Notes: generated by a model from the sequence alone, not told the origin. Shown: positions 32,490-44,736, counted from the stretch's first letter. The stretch: 64,000 nucleotides of DNA from Theropithecus gelada (GCF_003255815.1 NC_037668.1:70822940-70886939); one strand, 5' to 3'. Translations and numbers: made by a program.

Positions 32490-33710
32490 TAATAATGTAT
32501 AATCATTTAGGTCAATGTACTGATTTCCATTTTGATTTTTCTTTATGCCATAAATTATTTAGAAGCGTATCTCTAATTTCAAAGGAGTTAGGTACTTTCC
32601 CATTATATTTAGTGTAACCTTGATTTCCGGGTAATTTCATTATAATCAGAAAATCTATTCCAAATGATTTCTCTTTTTTGAATTTTTTTGAGCTCATATT
32701 TATGATGCAGCATATGACCAATTTTGGCAAATGTTTTATGAAGCTACATTTTTTTTTTTTTTGAGATAGAGTCTCACTCTGTTGCCCAGGCTGGAGTGCA
32801 GTGGTGTGATCTCAGCTCACTGCAACCTCTGCCTCCCAGGTTCAAGCAATTCTCTGCCTCAGTCTCCTGGGTAGCTGGGATTACAGGCACCCACCACCAC
32901 GCCCAGCTAACTTTTTTGTGTTTTTAGCAGAGATAGGGTTTCACCATATTGGCCAGGCTGGTCTTGAACTCCTCACCTCATGATTCACCTACCTCTGTCT
33001 CCCAAAGTGCTGGGATTACAGGCATAAGCCACCACGCCTGGCCTACATGTTTCTTTTAATTAGTATTTACATGGTGTATTTTCTCCCATACTGTCTTCCC
33101 AAAGTGTTTATGCCCTTATATTAAGGTGTGCTTTTTGTGGGGAATTTGTAGAGTTTTTAAAAACTCCATCTGGAAATGTGTGTTTTAAATTAAAATACTT
33201 AGTTTATTTGCACTTAATTATATACTGAAGTCATATTTGCCATCTTTCTATTTATTTTCTATTTGAACTACCTGTTTTATGTTTGGTTTTTCCTTCTCTC
33301 AAAGAGCATTATTTTGGGTTAAAATGCATTATCAGTTCATTTATCTTAGTTTAGCTTGTTAAACATTATTTTTAATGATTTCTCTAGATATTAAAACATA
33401 AATCTTTGACTTAGCACAGTTCAACACAAATGATTAGTTTTATTACTTTTCTAATTTTGATAAATAATTAGATTACTCTAACTTCATTTACTCTCTTTAT
33501 TTTTCATGCTATTTTTGTCATAATCTTTCATTTTCAATAGTTTTAAGTCCCACAAGACCTTATTATTATATTGTAATTATTATTAATTTATATCTACATA
33601 CATATTTTCCCTGCCCTTGAGGTGCTCTTTATTCTTTTTTGCATTTTTGTGTTTCTTCCTTTTTTTCGGCCTGAATAACTTCCTTTAAATTATCTCACTT
33701 TTTTTTGTCT
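32490..33710 (-). mobile_element. Old L1 antisense fragment
   Basis: L1-type antisense text such as 'tccgggtaatttcattataa' and 'tttatgatgcagcatatgac' before the Alu, and 'ctatttgaactacctgtttt' after it. Decayed L1M. Confidence 0.6.
32749..33043 (-). mobile_element. AluS (antisense)
   Basis: Complete antisense Alu inside L1, with a short duplication ctacat on both sides. Confidence 0.92.
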
Positions 33711-33714
33711 GGAA

Positions 33715-34445
33715 AAGTTTTTATTTCACATTTAAAGCATTGTAATTTAAAATAATTTTTATTTTGAAATAACTTCAAACTTAGGGAAAAGTTGAAAGAA
33801 TAGTACAAAGCAATCCTGTATGCCCCATACCTAGATGTATTAATTTTTAACATTTTATAGCATTTACTTTATCATTCTATCTGTATAAATATATTATTGC
33901 TGTTTTTATAATTTTCAGCACCATTCTAGAGTAATTTGCAAATATCATGCTCCTTTACCTTATAATACTTCAGTGAATATTTCCTAAAACCAAAAATACC
34001 CTCTCATATAGGAGTTATCAAAATCAGGAAGTTAAATATTGAAATAATATATATATACAATCTAATATCTAATTTATATTCCAATTTTGTCTATTGTCAT
34101 AATGTCTTTTATAGCATCCCTCTCTTCCAAGATTATATATTGCATTCGTTATTTTTCTTTTAGTCTCTCAGCATTTTTTTGTTTTTCATGACATTTTTTG
34201 AGATTAGAAACTAGTTATTTTATGGAACATTCCTCAATTTGGGTTTCTTTGATGTTTCTTCATGATTAGATTCAGGTTTTACATTTTTGGCTAAAATGCT
34301 ATATAGATGGTGTATTCTTAGGATTGCACATCTGGATACACACTGTATCTATTTGTTCGTTATTGGTGATGTTAATTGTGATCACTAAGTTTAGATGTTG
34401 TCCAGTTTCTCTATTATAGATCTACTATTTTTAATGTTTGTACTC
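33715..34445 (-). mobile_element. Old L1 (L1ME-like) fragment
   Basis: Text such as 'ggaaaagttgaaagaatagt', 'aaatatcatgctcctttacc' and 'gattagattcaggttttaca' is the ancient L1 3' pattern. Orientation tentative. Confidence 0.6.
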
Positions 34446-35085
34446 AATAAATCCTTAGTGGATAGATAGCTTGCAACTACCTAAATAAAAAGTTTGAGAT
34501 TCAGACTTTTTCAAAGAGGATGTGACTCACAGGAATGACCAGCCTACCAGCAGCACTGGCCAGAGCTTGCATAGAAATGGCAGCTGTGTTGAGGGGAAGC
34601 ATTGCCTGAGCATGTGGCCAGGGCTGGTCTGTAGAAGTGGCTGCTGGATGGGGAGAGTGTGGCCTGAGTGCGTGGCTGTGTAGTCCACGGAGGTCAGTTG
34701 GAGTGAGTACTACAGCCCTTCCACGCACCAGTTTACTCACTCTAAAGCTGAATAAGGAAGAAGAATGAAGCAAAGCTGAATAAGGAAGAAGAATGAAGCC
34801 AGCAACATAAGTGCTTTCCTGCAGCCATCACATTTCAGTGCCCCTCTGTCGCCCTCTATTGACAGAGCCTCACATTGCACCGGCTGGGGCGGGAGAAACG
34901 CTTGCATGGTGTCAGGAGAGGCACGTAGCACATCCACACCCATGTTTTCTGAGACAGAGGGAGCTCCCTCTCAGATTTGGGGGCTGGGGCTGAGAAGGCG
35001 TAAACTGATTCTTGCTAGACATGTGAGTGACCAGTTGTCTACTGAGGGGTGGGGATAGAGTGGGAAATTGAGTATGAGCATTTTA
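34446..35085. other. Unassigned intergenic DNA
   Basis: No gene recognised. Contains a perfect 28-bp tandem duplication at 34744-34799. Confidence 0.5.
34744..34799. repeat. Perfect 28-bp tandem duplication
   Basis: Two identical copies (34744-34771 and 34772-34799), each beginning aaagctgaataaggaag. Complete identity suggests a recent replication-slippage event. Confidence 0.95.
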
Positions 35086-35089
35086 TGTT

Positions 35090-35300
35090 TTATTTCCTGT
35101 GTTGAGGCATTGTGTTACAGGCTTCATATACATTGCTTCTACTCCTTACAAAAATCCTGAGAGGTGAGTGTAATTAGTCACATTTTACAGATGAGGAGAT
35201 TCAGGCTGAGAAAGGCTCAGAATGGTTAAGTAACCTGTTCAAGATTATACAGTAAATGAGTAGTGGAACCAGGATTAAAATCCTAGCCTGTCTACCTCCA
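35090..35300. repeat. MIR/L2 fragment
   Basis: 'acattttacagatgaggaga', 'ggttaagtaacctgttcaag' and 'gtagtggaaccaggattaaa' are classic MIR text. Confidence 0.8.
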
Positions 35301-35328
35301 CAGCTGTTATTCTTGCCAGGATACCATA

Positions 35329-35565
35329 CTTTTTTTTTTTTCTGAGATGGAATTTTTCCCTTGTCACCCAGTCTGGAGTGCCATGGTGCAATCTCGGCTC
35401 ACTGCAACCTCCATCTCTTGGGTTCAAGCAATTCTCCTGCCTCAGCCTCCCAAGTAGCTGGGATTACAGGTGCCCACCACCATGCCCGGCTAATTTTTAT
35501 ATTTTTAGTTGAGACTGGGTTTCACTGTGTTGGCCAGGCTGGTCTCGAACTCCTGACCTCAGGTT
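35329..35565 (-). mobile_element. AluS, 5'-truncated, with target-site duplication
   Basis: Antisense Alu ending at 'cctgacctcaggtt', flanked by aggataccata at 35318-35328 and 35566-35576. It lies 56 bp before the OR pseudogene start. Confidence 0.92.
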
Positions 35566-35621
35566 AGGATACCATATTTCAGATGACATTTATGTAAGTG
35601 TGGTTTTTTATAGGCCCCATC

Positions 35622-36560
35622 ATGTGGATGCTTCCAGGGCAGAACCAAAGCTGGGTTTCTGAATTTATCCTGCTTGGTTTTCCAGTGACCCCATTTCAAC
35701 AGGATCCTCTCTGTTGCCTTTCTTTTCCTCTACTTGAGCTCAGTCCCAGACAGTTGGCTCATTGTCACCCTGATCTGCCTGGACATGCATCTCCACACTG
35801 CCATGTACTTCTTCCTCTGAATCCTCTCCCTGCTGGATATGGGCCATATCATCACCACCATGCCCCAGATGTTGGTGCATCTTGTCATTCACTCTCAGAC
35901 CATCACCTTTGCTGGCTGTTGGCTGCAGATGTATGTGTTTGGTGTCTTGGGCCTGAGCGAGTGCATCTTCTTTGCGGTCATGGCTTATGACCAATATGTG
36001 GCCATTTGCCACCTGCTGTGTTATACTGTCATCCTCATTTGGGACTGTGCACATGCTTGGTAGTTGGGACATGGGCCTGTGGTTTCTTCTCCCTGATTCA
36101 TACCTTTCTCACTGTGAGGCTGCCATATTATGGGCCCAACACAGTCAACCACTATTTCTGTGAAGGCCCCTCGGTACGGAGCTTGGCTTGCAGGGACACC
36201 CGCTTCATTGAGATGGCAGATCTGGTCATCAGGGTCTTTATGGTTGTTGTCCCACTGTCTCTCATTCTGGCCTCCTACATTCATATTGCCCTGGCCATCC
36301 TCAAGATTAAGTCCACCCAGGGCCGCTGCAAAGCTTTCTGGACCTGTGCCTCCCCCCTGACCGTGGTCACACTCTTCTATGCTCTGGTCACTTTTATCTA
36401 CGTGAGGCCCAACTCCAGCTATTCTCCTGAGCTAGGTAAGCAGATCTCATTCTTTTACAGTGTCTTCATGGCTCTGCTCAATCCTGTGGTCTACATTCTG
36501 AGGAACAAGGACATTAAGCAGCCTTTTCTCAAAATGATGGGGCATAGTAGGGTTGCCTAG
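35622..36560 (+). pseudogene. Class II olfactory receptor pseudogene
   Basis: ORs are seven-helix odorant receptors of nasal sensory neurons, each coded in one exon of about 310 codons. Here the start (ATG 35622, QNQSWVSEFILLGF with its glycosylation site) and the end (PVVYILRNKDI, stop 36558-36560) are in one frame, but the middle is in another. A frame change occurs at about 35690-35745 and a second restores the frame at about 36025-36060. The shifted part also contains TGA at 35818-35820 (after AMYFFL). The usual DRY is DQY in MAYDQYVAIC. Helices 5-7 are well preserved (SLILASYIHIALAILKI, KAFWTCASPLTVV). It has at least three inactivating changes. It lies on the strand opposite to the intact OR at 53342. 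Confidence 0.93.
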
Positions 36561-37375
36561 TGAACTGGGAGCCAGGAGAGGCCTGGGGTAGAATGTCCAA
36601 TGTTGAAGAAAGGTACAGCAACTGTAATGTGCAACTAACGTTGTGCATTTGAACCAACACAGTACTTGGTCAGTGGAACAAATGTGCATGAAACTAACAT
36701 GGCTATCTTGATCCACTTGCTTCATTGTGGTGCAGTAACGAACAAATCTGTAATTTCAGCATCTTACAACAGCAAAAGTTTATTTATTGCTCACATCCCA
36801 TGTTAGTTGTAGGTTGGCTATGGCCTTGTGCAGTCTCAGATCCACCCTGAAGGAGAAGCCCTTATCTGAAACATGCCATTCTTATGGCAGAGGGAAAGGA
36901 ACAATGGCCAAAACAAATGATGACTAATAAAGCATTTCAGAAGTGACACACACCTCTTGGCTCACATCCCATTGGCCAAAGCAGGTCACATGGTCAAGTG
37001 ACGGCAAGGAGGCAGGAAGTATTTTCTTCCTGCAGAGAAGTAATGCATATCACAGGACAATGGACAAGCATGCATAATTACAGGGAGGGCAGCAAATAAC
37101 AGAGATAATGATATAATCTACCATAATACCACAGCAACCAACAGAATACATGTAACCAACATGGAACATGGTAACTGTGTGACATGGCGCATGGAAACAG
37201 TAGAGAGCCAAAGTGATTTAAACAAAGTAGGACATATAAACAATATTTGCTGCCAACACAGAAAATTAAGATGATGGTATGTGGAACCAATACAGCCCAT
37301 GGACCTGACTTGGTGCATGTAATCAACGTGGTTCAGGGGGCTAACATGGTATACTCTGCATTGTGTTGTGGAAAG
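36561..37375. other. DNA after the OR pseudogene, with an old unnamed repeat
   Basis: A block at about 36733-37070 ('tcacatcccattggccaaag', 'caggtcacatggtcaagtga') looks like an ancient LTR or DNA-transposon repeat, family uncertain. The surrounding sequence repeats short 'aacatgg'-type words but is not a clear tandem array. Confidence 0.4.
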
Positions 37376-37505
37376 ACACAGAATTTGATGTTCACTGACC
37401 TGGGTTCTAGTGCCAACCTTGCTAACTTGCTGTGTGTGTGACTTTGGGCAATTTGTTTCCTCTCTCTAAATCTCACTTCATTTATCTGTAAAATTAACAC
37501 GTTGA
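37375..37505. repeat. MIR fragment
   Basis: 'cactgacctgggttctagtg' and 'gactttgggcaatttgtttc' are typical MIR text. Confidence 0.8.
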
Positions 37506-37661
37506 ACATAAGGGTCCCCAAAGCCTGTTGTGTCTCTAAAATTGTATGCCACAATAGACAGAGTAAGCATGGTGTATGAAACTCAAATGCAATAAATTTG
37601 TGAAAGTCCTCTGTGAACCATAAAACAAACAAGGAAACCATAAAATAATAAGAATTGCTGC

Positions 37662-37970
37662 AGACCAGGCACAGTGACTCTTGCCTTTAATCCCAGCAAT
37701 TTGGGAGGCTGAAGTGAGAGGACTGCTTGAAGCCAAGAGTTTAAGAGCAGCCTGGGTAACAAAGTGAGACCTGCCCCCTGCCCCACCGATCTCTATAGAA
37801 AAAAATTACCTGGGCACAGTGATGTGCACCTATAGTCTCAGCTACTCAGGGGGCTGAGGTGGGAGGATCACTGGGACCCAAGAACTTGAGGCTTCTTTGA
37901 GCTATGATTGCACCACCGCACTCCAGCCTGGGAGACAGAACAGGACTCCCATCTCTAAGAAAAAAAAAAA
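37662..37970 (+). mobile_element. AluJ
   Basis: Old complete Alu with A-tail. A degenerate duplication (gaattgctgc and gcgttgctgc) brackets it. Confidence 0.9.
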
Positions 37971-38075
37971 GCGTTGCTGCTATGTGTGCTGCTCATCTGT
38001 AAACCACAATGGGCAGCATACCTAGCAGTGATTCATTCTTTTAAGACTTAAATGACATTGGACTTTCTAAGAATC

Positions 38076-38540
38076 TGTGATAGTTAATACTTAGTGTCAA
38101 CTTGATTGGATTGAAGAATGCAAAGTATTGACCCTGGGTGTGCCTGTGAGGGTGTTGCCAAAGGAGATTAACATTTGAGTCAGTGGGCTGGGAATGGCAG
38201 ACCCACCCTTAATCTGGATGGGCACTATCTAATCAGCTGCCAGCGTGGTTAGAATATAAGCAGGCAGAAAAACGTAAAAACACTAGACTGGCCTAGCCTC
38301 CCGGCTTACATTTTTCTCCCATGCTGGATGCTTCCTGCCCTTGAACATCGGACCCCAAGCTCTTCAGTTTTGGGACTCAGACTGGCTCTCCTTGTTTCTC
38401 AACTTGCAGATGACCTATTGTGGGACCTTGTGATCAAGTGGGTTAACGTTTAATAATCTCTCCTTTATGGATATATCCATATATATATATATATATATAT
38501 CCTATTAGTTCTGTCCCTCTAGAGAGAACCCTGACTAATA
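38076..38540 (+). repeat. ERVL 5' LTR (MLT2-type)
   Basis: Begins tgtgatagttaatacttag and ends ccctgactaatac. Contains an AT dinucleotide run at 38470-38500. Matches the 3' LTR at 44737 in order throughout. Confidence 0.92.
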
Positions 38541-38570
38541 CAGATTTTGGTACCAGGAGTAGTTCTGGAG
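38541..38570 (+). other. Likely primer-binding region
   Basis: 'ttttggtaccaggagtagtt' directly follows the 5' LTR. ERVL elements are primed by a leucine tRNA and have similar text in this position. Specific tRNA match not tested. Confidence 0.6.
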
Positions 38571-40640
38571 AAACATAATATTAAGGATAGAGTTCCTTTG
38601 TTGGTTTTGGGGTTTCTGGAGTTGGCTGCTTAATACGATTAGACCCTAAAATGCTAAGGACTCTACTTTTAATAGTATGGAGAACACTGATAGTCCTTGG
38701 TGTGAACTGCTTAGAGAGTTATGCAACATAAATACGTTTGACACTCCTGATTCACCACTCATGAGAGGCAAGGAGTTTAGTGACTCTATACATAACACCT
38801 TTGACCATATGTGGATAACCAAGGAACATAATGAAGCTGGTTGGTTGCTCCTAAGTTCAGTGGACAAAGTGATGAAAGAAAAGATGAACTCAGGGATTCT
38901 AACTCCCAGCTTTAGAAGCAGATACTGACCCTCAAATCTGCTAAGATTGCCCTGAGTGAGGGTCATATCTCCTGTAGAGAAAGAGCTGAAATTGTGGAAA
39001 AACGGACACAAGCTTTCATCATGCAAGTGGCTGATCTGCAATGAAAGGTGCATGCACACCCTCACTCAGTGTCTACTGGTAAAGCGAGGGCATTAATTGG
39101 AAAAGAATGAGACCCTGCAACTTGGAATGGGGACGTATGGGAGGACCCTGATGAAACTGGGGACACTGAGTTTGTAAACTCTGATGAACCTTTTTTTGCC
39201 AGAAGAAACAGCTTCTCCATCACCAGTAGTGGCAACATTCTCTCCCAGACCCATGCTGCTGCCATCTGCCTTTCCACCTTTGTCTAAGGAGATAAACCCT
39301 CTACTGCCTGAGGCAACAGTGATGGCCTCCCCTGAGGCAGTTGCTAAACAAGATAATGGTGATTCTCCTCAGGAACCATCCCCAACACCCATGTTTGCTT
39401 CTAGACCTATAACTAAAGCCCTAGCTGGCCCCTACAGGTGAGGTTGAGAGTGTGACCTATGAGGAGGTGCACTACACTTGAAAAGAACTGCTTGAGTTTT
39501 CTAATTTATATGAGCAGAAATCTGGAGAACAGGCATAGGAATGGATATTAAGGGTGTGGGACAATGGCGGAAGGAACATGGAGTTGGATCAGGCTGAATT
39601 TATTGATTTGGGCCCACTAAGTAGGGACTCTGCATTTAATGTTGCAGTCTAGGCCAGGTGCAGTGGCTCATGCCTGTAATCCTGGCACTTTGGGAGTCCG
39701 AGGTGGGCGAATCACAAGGTCAGAAGGTTGAGACCATCCTGGCCAAAATGGTGAAACCCCATCTCTACTAAAATATGAGAAATTAGCCAGGCGTGGTGGC
39801 ACGTGCCTGTAGTCTCAGCTACTCAGGAGGCTGAGGCAGGGGAATCACTTGAACCCGGGAGGTGGAGGTTGCAGTGAGCCGAGATCATGGCACTGCATTC
39901 CAGCCTGGTGACAGAGCAAGACTCCATCTCAAAAAAAAAAAAAAAAAGATAGGAAAGAAAAAGTTCTAGTAGTAGTTTATTTGCTTGGTTAGCTGAAATA
40001 TGGATCAAAAGATGGCCCATGGTGAGTGAGCTGGAAATGCCTGATCTTCCTTAGTTTAATGTGGAGGAAGAGATCCAAAGTCTTAGGGAGATTTTAATGG
40101 TGGAGTGGATTAGTTACTTTAAACCTACTTATCCCAGCTGGAAGGGTCCAGAAGATATACCCTTGACCAATGCCTTGCAAATTAGATTTATAAGGTAGAA
40201 CCTGCATCTTTAAAGAGCCCTGTAATTGCTCTTTTCTGAATGTCAGATCTAACAATAAGAACTGCAGTCACTCAACTACAAAATTTAAATGCAGTGGGAA
40301 TAATTGGATCCCGAGGTGGCAGGGGCCAAGTGGTGGCACTCAACCAATGGCAAGGTGGGCATAGCTACTGTAATGGACAGGGGAGGCAAAGCAGCAATCA
40401 GAATAGTCTGACTCCTGTAGATCTCTGGCATTGGCTGATTAATCGTGGTGTTCCTAGAAGTGAAATTGATAGGAAGCCTACTGCATTCCTACTTAATTTA
40501 TATAAGATGAAAACTTCTAGGTTGACGGAACAAAAGACTAATTTGAATTATAAAAACAGAATCATGGCCCCTCAATCAATTTCCAGACTTGAGCTAGTTT
40601 ACAGACCCAGAACCCCTTGAATGAAGGGGAGGCTGGGACC
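38571..40640 (+). pseudogene. gag: ERVL gag region (broken)
   Basis: Short open frames at 38677-38928, 39184-39441 and 40240-40620 are separated by stops, and an AluS lies at 39652-39948. The 40240-40620 frame has Gly/Gln/Asn-rich text leading toward protease, as expected for the end of gag. No complete capsid domain is readable. Assignment rests mainly on position between LTR and protease. Confidence 0.7.
39652..39948 (+). mobile_element. AluS inside ERVL gag
   Basis: Complete Alu with A-tail, younger than the provirus it interrupts. Confidence 0.93.
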
Positions 40641-40642
40641 CC

Positions 40643-41090
40643 TTGAGGAAGGACCCTGCTACACTACCAACAATTTTTGCTGTTAATCTTTTTCCCATCC
40701 TTCCCCAAGGAGACCTCTGGCCTTTTAGCAGGATAACTGTGCACTGGGGAAAGGGAAGTGATCAGATATTTCAGGGACTATTGGACGCTGGCTCTGAGCT
40801 GATGTTGATTCCAAGGGGCCCAAAACGTCGTTGTGGTCCTCCAGTTAAAGTAGGGCTTATGGAGGTCAGGTAATTAAAGGAGTTTTAGCTCAGGTACGAC
40901 TTACAGTGGGTCACAGGCTCATCCTGTGGTCATTTCCCCAGTGCCAGAATGCATAATTGGCATAGACATACTTAGCAGCTGGCAGAAACCTCACATTGGC
41001 TCCCTGACCAGTAGGGTGAGGGCTACTATGGTGGGAAAGGCCAAACGGAAGTCATTAGAGCTGCCTTTACCTAGAAAAATAGTAAATAAA
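40643..41090 (+). pseudogene. pro: ERVL protease relic
   Basis: The 40643-40873 frame holds an aspartic-protease-like active-site loop, reading LLDAGSELMLIP where a retroviral protease would have DTG or DSG. Frame 40926-41162 continues toward polymerase (ECIIGIDIL). The altered loop and frame breaks make it inactive. An Alu at 41091 cuts it from the polymerase. Confidence 0.75.
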
Positions 41091-41407
41091 GGCCGGGCAT
41101 GGTGGCTCATGTCTGTAATCCCAGCATTTTGGGAGGCTGAGGCAGGTGGATCACAAGGTTAGGAGATCGAGACCATCCCGGATAACATGGTGAAACCCCA
41201 TCTCTACTAAAAATACAAAATAAATAAATAAATAAATAACCAGGTGTGGTGGCAGGCACCTGTAGTTCCAGCTACTTGGGAGGCTGAGGCAGGAGAATGG
41301 CATGAACCCTGGAGGTGGAGCTTGCAGTGAGCCAAGATCGTGCCACTGAACTCCAGCCTGGGCAACAGAGCGAGACTCTGCCTCAAAAAGAAAAAAAAAA
41401 GAAAAAG
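41091..41407 (+). mobile_element. AluY/S inside ERVL pol, with target-site duplication
   Basis: Complete Alu flanked by gaaaaatagtaaa at 41074 and 41408-41420. It has an AAAT microsatellite in the middle linker. Confidence 0.92.
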
Positions 41408-41530
41408 GAAAAATAGTAAAATAAAAAACAATATTGCATCCCTGGAGGGATTGCGGAGGTGTGATTTCCCACCACATCCTGATTCAACTCTCCCATTTGT
41501 CCTGTGCAGTAGACAGATGGATCTTAAAGA

Positions 41531-42166
41531 ATGACAGTGGATTATCATAAGCTTAATCAAGTGGTGACTCTAACTGCAGCTGCTGTACCAGATGTGGTTT
41601 CATTTCTTGAGCAAATTAACACATCTTTTGGTACCTGGTATGCAGCCATTGACTTGGCAAATGCCTTTTTCTCCATTCCTGTCCGTAAGGCCCACCAGAA
41701 TCAATTTGTCTTCAGCTGGCAAGGCCAGGAATATGCCTTTATTGTTCTACCTCAGGGGTATATCAACTCTCCAGCTTTATGTCACAATCTTGTTTGGAGA
41801 GACCTTGATCACTTTTCACTTCTGCAAGATATCACACTGGTCCATTATATTGATGATATTATGCTGATTGTGTCCAGTAAGCAAGAAGTAGCAAACACAG
41901 GGGACTTATTGGTGAGACATTTGTGTGCCAGAGTTTGGGAAATAAATCCAACCAAAATTCAGGGACCTTCTACCTTGGTAAAATTTCTAGGGGTCCCATG
42001 GTATGGGACCTGTCGAGATACTCCTAAGGTGAAGCGTAAGTTGCTGCATTTGGCCCCTCCTACAACCAAGAAGGAAGCACAACATCTGGTGGGCCTATTT
42101 GGATTTTGGAGGCAACACATTCCTCATGTGGGTGTGTTCCTGTGGCCCATTTATCAAGTGACCTGA
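41531..42166 (+). pseudogene. pol: ERVL reverse transcriptase, open for 211 codons
   Basis: Recognisable RT fingers and palm: DLANAFFSIPV, then LPQGYINSPALCHNL, then the catalytic HYIDDIMLI. It continues to FGFWRQHIPHVGVFLWPIY and ends at a TGA (42164-42166), a position where C-to-T decay of an arginine CGA is plausible. The catalytic acidic pair is intact, but the frame lacks the rest of pol. Confidence 0.92.
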
Positions 42167-43089
42167 AAGGCTGCCAGTTTTGTGGGGTCCAGAACAGGAG
42201 GTCCGGGCTGCTGTGCAAGCTGCTCTGCACTTGGGCCATAGGACCCAGCAGATCCAATGGTGCTTGAGGTGTCAGTGGCAGATAGGGATGCTCTTTGGAG
42301 CCTTTGGCAGGTCCTCATAGGTGAGCCACAGCAGAGGCCTCTAGGATTTTGGAGCAAGGCCATGCCATCTTCTGCAGATAACTACTCTTCTTTTGAGAGA
42401 CAGCTCTTGGCCTGTTAATGAGCTATGATGGAAACTAAACATTTGACTATGGGTCATCAAGGCACCATGCGACCTGAACTGCCAATCATGAACTGGGTGC
42501 TTTCTGACCCATGTAGCCATAAAGTGGGTCGTGCACAGCAGTATTCCATCATCAAATGGAAGCGGTATATACATGATCAGGCTTGAGCAGGTCCTGAAGA
42601 CACAAGTAAGTTACATGAGGAAGTGGCTCAAATGTCCATGGCCCCATGGCCTTCTCTCCCCCAGCCTGTACTGATGACCTCATGGGGAGTTCCCTATGAT
42701 TAGGTGATAGAGAAAGAGAAGACTAGGACCTGGTTCACAGATTATTCTGCAAGATATGCGGGTGCCACCCGAAAGCGGAGAGCTGCAGCATGACAGCCCC
42801 TTTCTAGGACATCCCTGAAGGACAGCCATGAAGGGAAGTCTTCCCAGTGGGCAGAACAAGCAGGGCATCTAGTTGTGCACTTTGCATGGAAGGAGAAATG
42901 TCCAGATGTGCTATTATATACTGATTCATGGGCTGTAGTCAATGGTTTGGCTGGATGGTCAAGATCTTGGAAGAAGCATGATTGGAAAATTGGTGACAAA
43001 GAAATTTGGGGAAGAGGTGTGTGGATGACCTCTCTGAGTGGTCAAAAACTGTGAAGATATTTGTATCCCATGTGAGTGCTCATGCATAG
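42167..43089 (+). pseudogene. pol: ERVL connection/RNase H region (broken)
   Basis: No frame longer than about 60 codons on the plus strand, yet nucleotide text is recognisable ('catcatcaaatggaagcggt', 'ctgattcatgggctgtagtc'). A second, more decayed copy of this region lies at 24074-24640. Confidence 0.85.
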
Positions 43090-44391
43090 GTGACCTCAGC
43101 AAAGGAGGAGTTTAATAATCGAGTGGATAGGATGAACTGTTCTGTGGACACTACTCAACCTCTTTCCCTAGCAACCCCTGTCATCGCCCAGTGGGCCCAT
43201 GAACAAAGTGGTCATGGTGTCAGGGATGGAGATTATGCATGGGCTCAGCAACACGGACTTCCATTCACCAAGGTTGACCTGGCTACGGCCACTGCTGAGT
43301 GCCCAGTTTGCCAGCAGCAGAGACCAACACTGAGCCCTCGATATGGCACCATTCCTCGCAGTGATCAGCTAGCTACCTGGTGGCAGGTTCATTATATTGG
43401 ACATCTTCCATCATGGAAAGGGCAGAGGTTTGTCCTCACTGGATTAGACACTTACCCTGGATATGGGTTTGCCTGTTTTGCATGCAATGCTTCTGCCAGG
43501 ACTACCATCCATGGACTCACAGAATGCCTTATCCACCATCATGGTATTCCATACAGCATTGTCTCTGACCAAGGCACTCACTTTATGGCTAAAGACGTGT
43601 AGCAGTGGGTTCATGCTCATGGAATTCACTGGTCTTACCATGTTACCCATCATCCTGAAGCTGCTGGATTAATAGAATGGTGGAATGGCCTTTTGAAGTC
43701 ACAGTTACAACACGAACTGGTGACAATACTGTGCACAACTGGGGCAAAGTTCTCCAGAAGGCTGTGTGCTCTGAATCAGCATCCAATATATGGTACTGTT
43801 TCTCCCATTGCCAGGATTCACAGGTCCAGGAATCAAGGGTTGGAAATGGAAGTGGCACCACTCACCATCACCTCTAGTAATCCACTAGCAAAATTGTTGC
43901 TTCCTGCTCCCAAGACATTATGTTCTGTTGACCTGGAGGTCTTAGTTCCAGAGGGAGGAGTGTTTCCACCAGGAGACACAACAATGATTCCATTAAACTG
44001 GAAGTTTAGATTGCCACCTGGACACTTTGGGCTCCTCCTACCTTTGAGTCAACAGGCTAGGAAGGGACTTACAGTGTTGGCTGGGATGATTGGCCTGGAC
44101 TATCAAGGTGAAATCAGTCTACTACTCCACAGTGGAGGTAAGGAAGAGTATGCATGGAATACAGGAGATCCATTAGGGCATCTCTTACTATTACCATGCC
44201 CTGTGATTAAGGTCAATGGGAAACTACAACAGCCTAATCCAGGCAGGACTACAAATGGCCCAGACCCTTCAGGAATGAAGGTTTGGGTCATGCCACCAGG
44301 AGAAAGAACACAACCTGCTGAGGTGCTTTCTGAAGACAAAGGGAGCACAGAATGGGCAGTAGAAGAAGGTAGTCATCAATACCAGCTATGA
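43090..44391 (+). pseudogene. pol: ERVL integrase-dUTPase segment, interrupted by one stop
   Basis: One frame runs from 43090 to 44391, broken only by TAG at 43600-43602. The first part has the integrase zinc-binding pattern (CPVCQQQRP) and catalytic-core landmarks (LDTYPGYGF, SDQGTHF). Beyond the stop the same frame has HHPEAAGLIEWWNG. From about 43960 to 44210 it matches a dUTPase-like domain (PLNWKFRLPPGHFGLL, GNT-like text DPLGHLLLLP). The 232 codons after 43693 contain no stop. Confidence 0.9.
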
Positions 44392-44736
44392 CCACGTACG
44401 TGACCAGCTGCAGAAACAGGGACTGCAATAGTCATGAGTATTTTCTCCTTTTGTTAAAAACACGTTTGTGCATGCATGTATACACTTGTACTAAGAAAAT
44501 ATCTTTATTTCCTTTTTCCTTTATCATGTAACATAAGATTTATTGACTTCATATCAGCATTTAAGTATTGTTAACTTTATGTAATAGTATTTGGGTTGGG
44601 GATTGGTGCGTTTCTGGTTATACGAAGGATAGTTGTATTATGTTAGGCATAATGATGACTTTAATTGTCTTTATTTCAAGATTATGTATCTCATCTCAGG
44701 AGATGTGTATGGGTTCAAGTTGACAAGGGGTGGACT
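44392..44736 (+). other. ERVL 3' non-coding region and polypurine tract
   Basis: No coding frame. A purine-rich 'gacaaggggtggact' immediately precedes the 3' LTR. There is no env remnant. Confidence 0.75.

Noticed and set aside
31892..32617. 241-codon plus-strand open frame
   Set aside because: Antisense to the LTR12-like LTR. Nothing recognisable in the protein.
36561..37330. Apparent 'aacatgg' periodicity
   Set aside because: Spacing is irregular and the words are too short to call a tandem repeat by eye.
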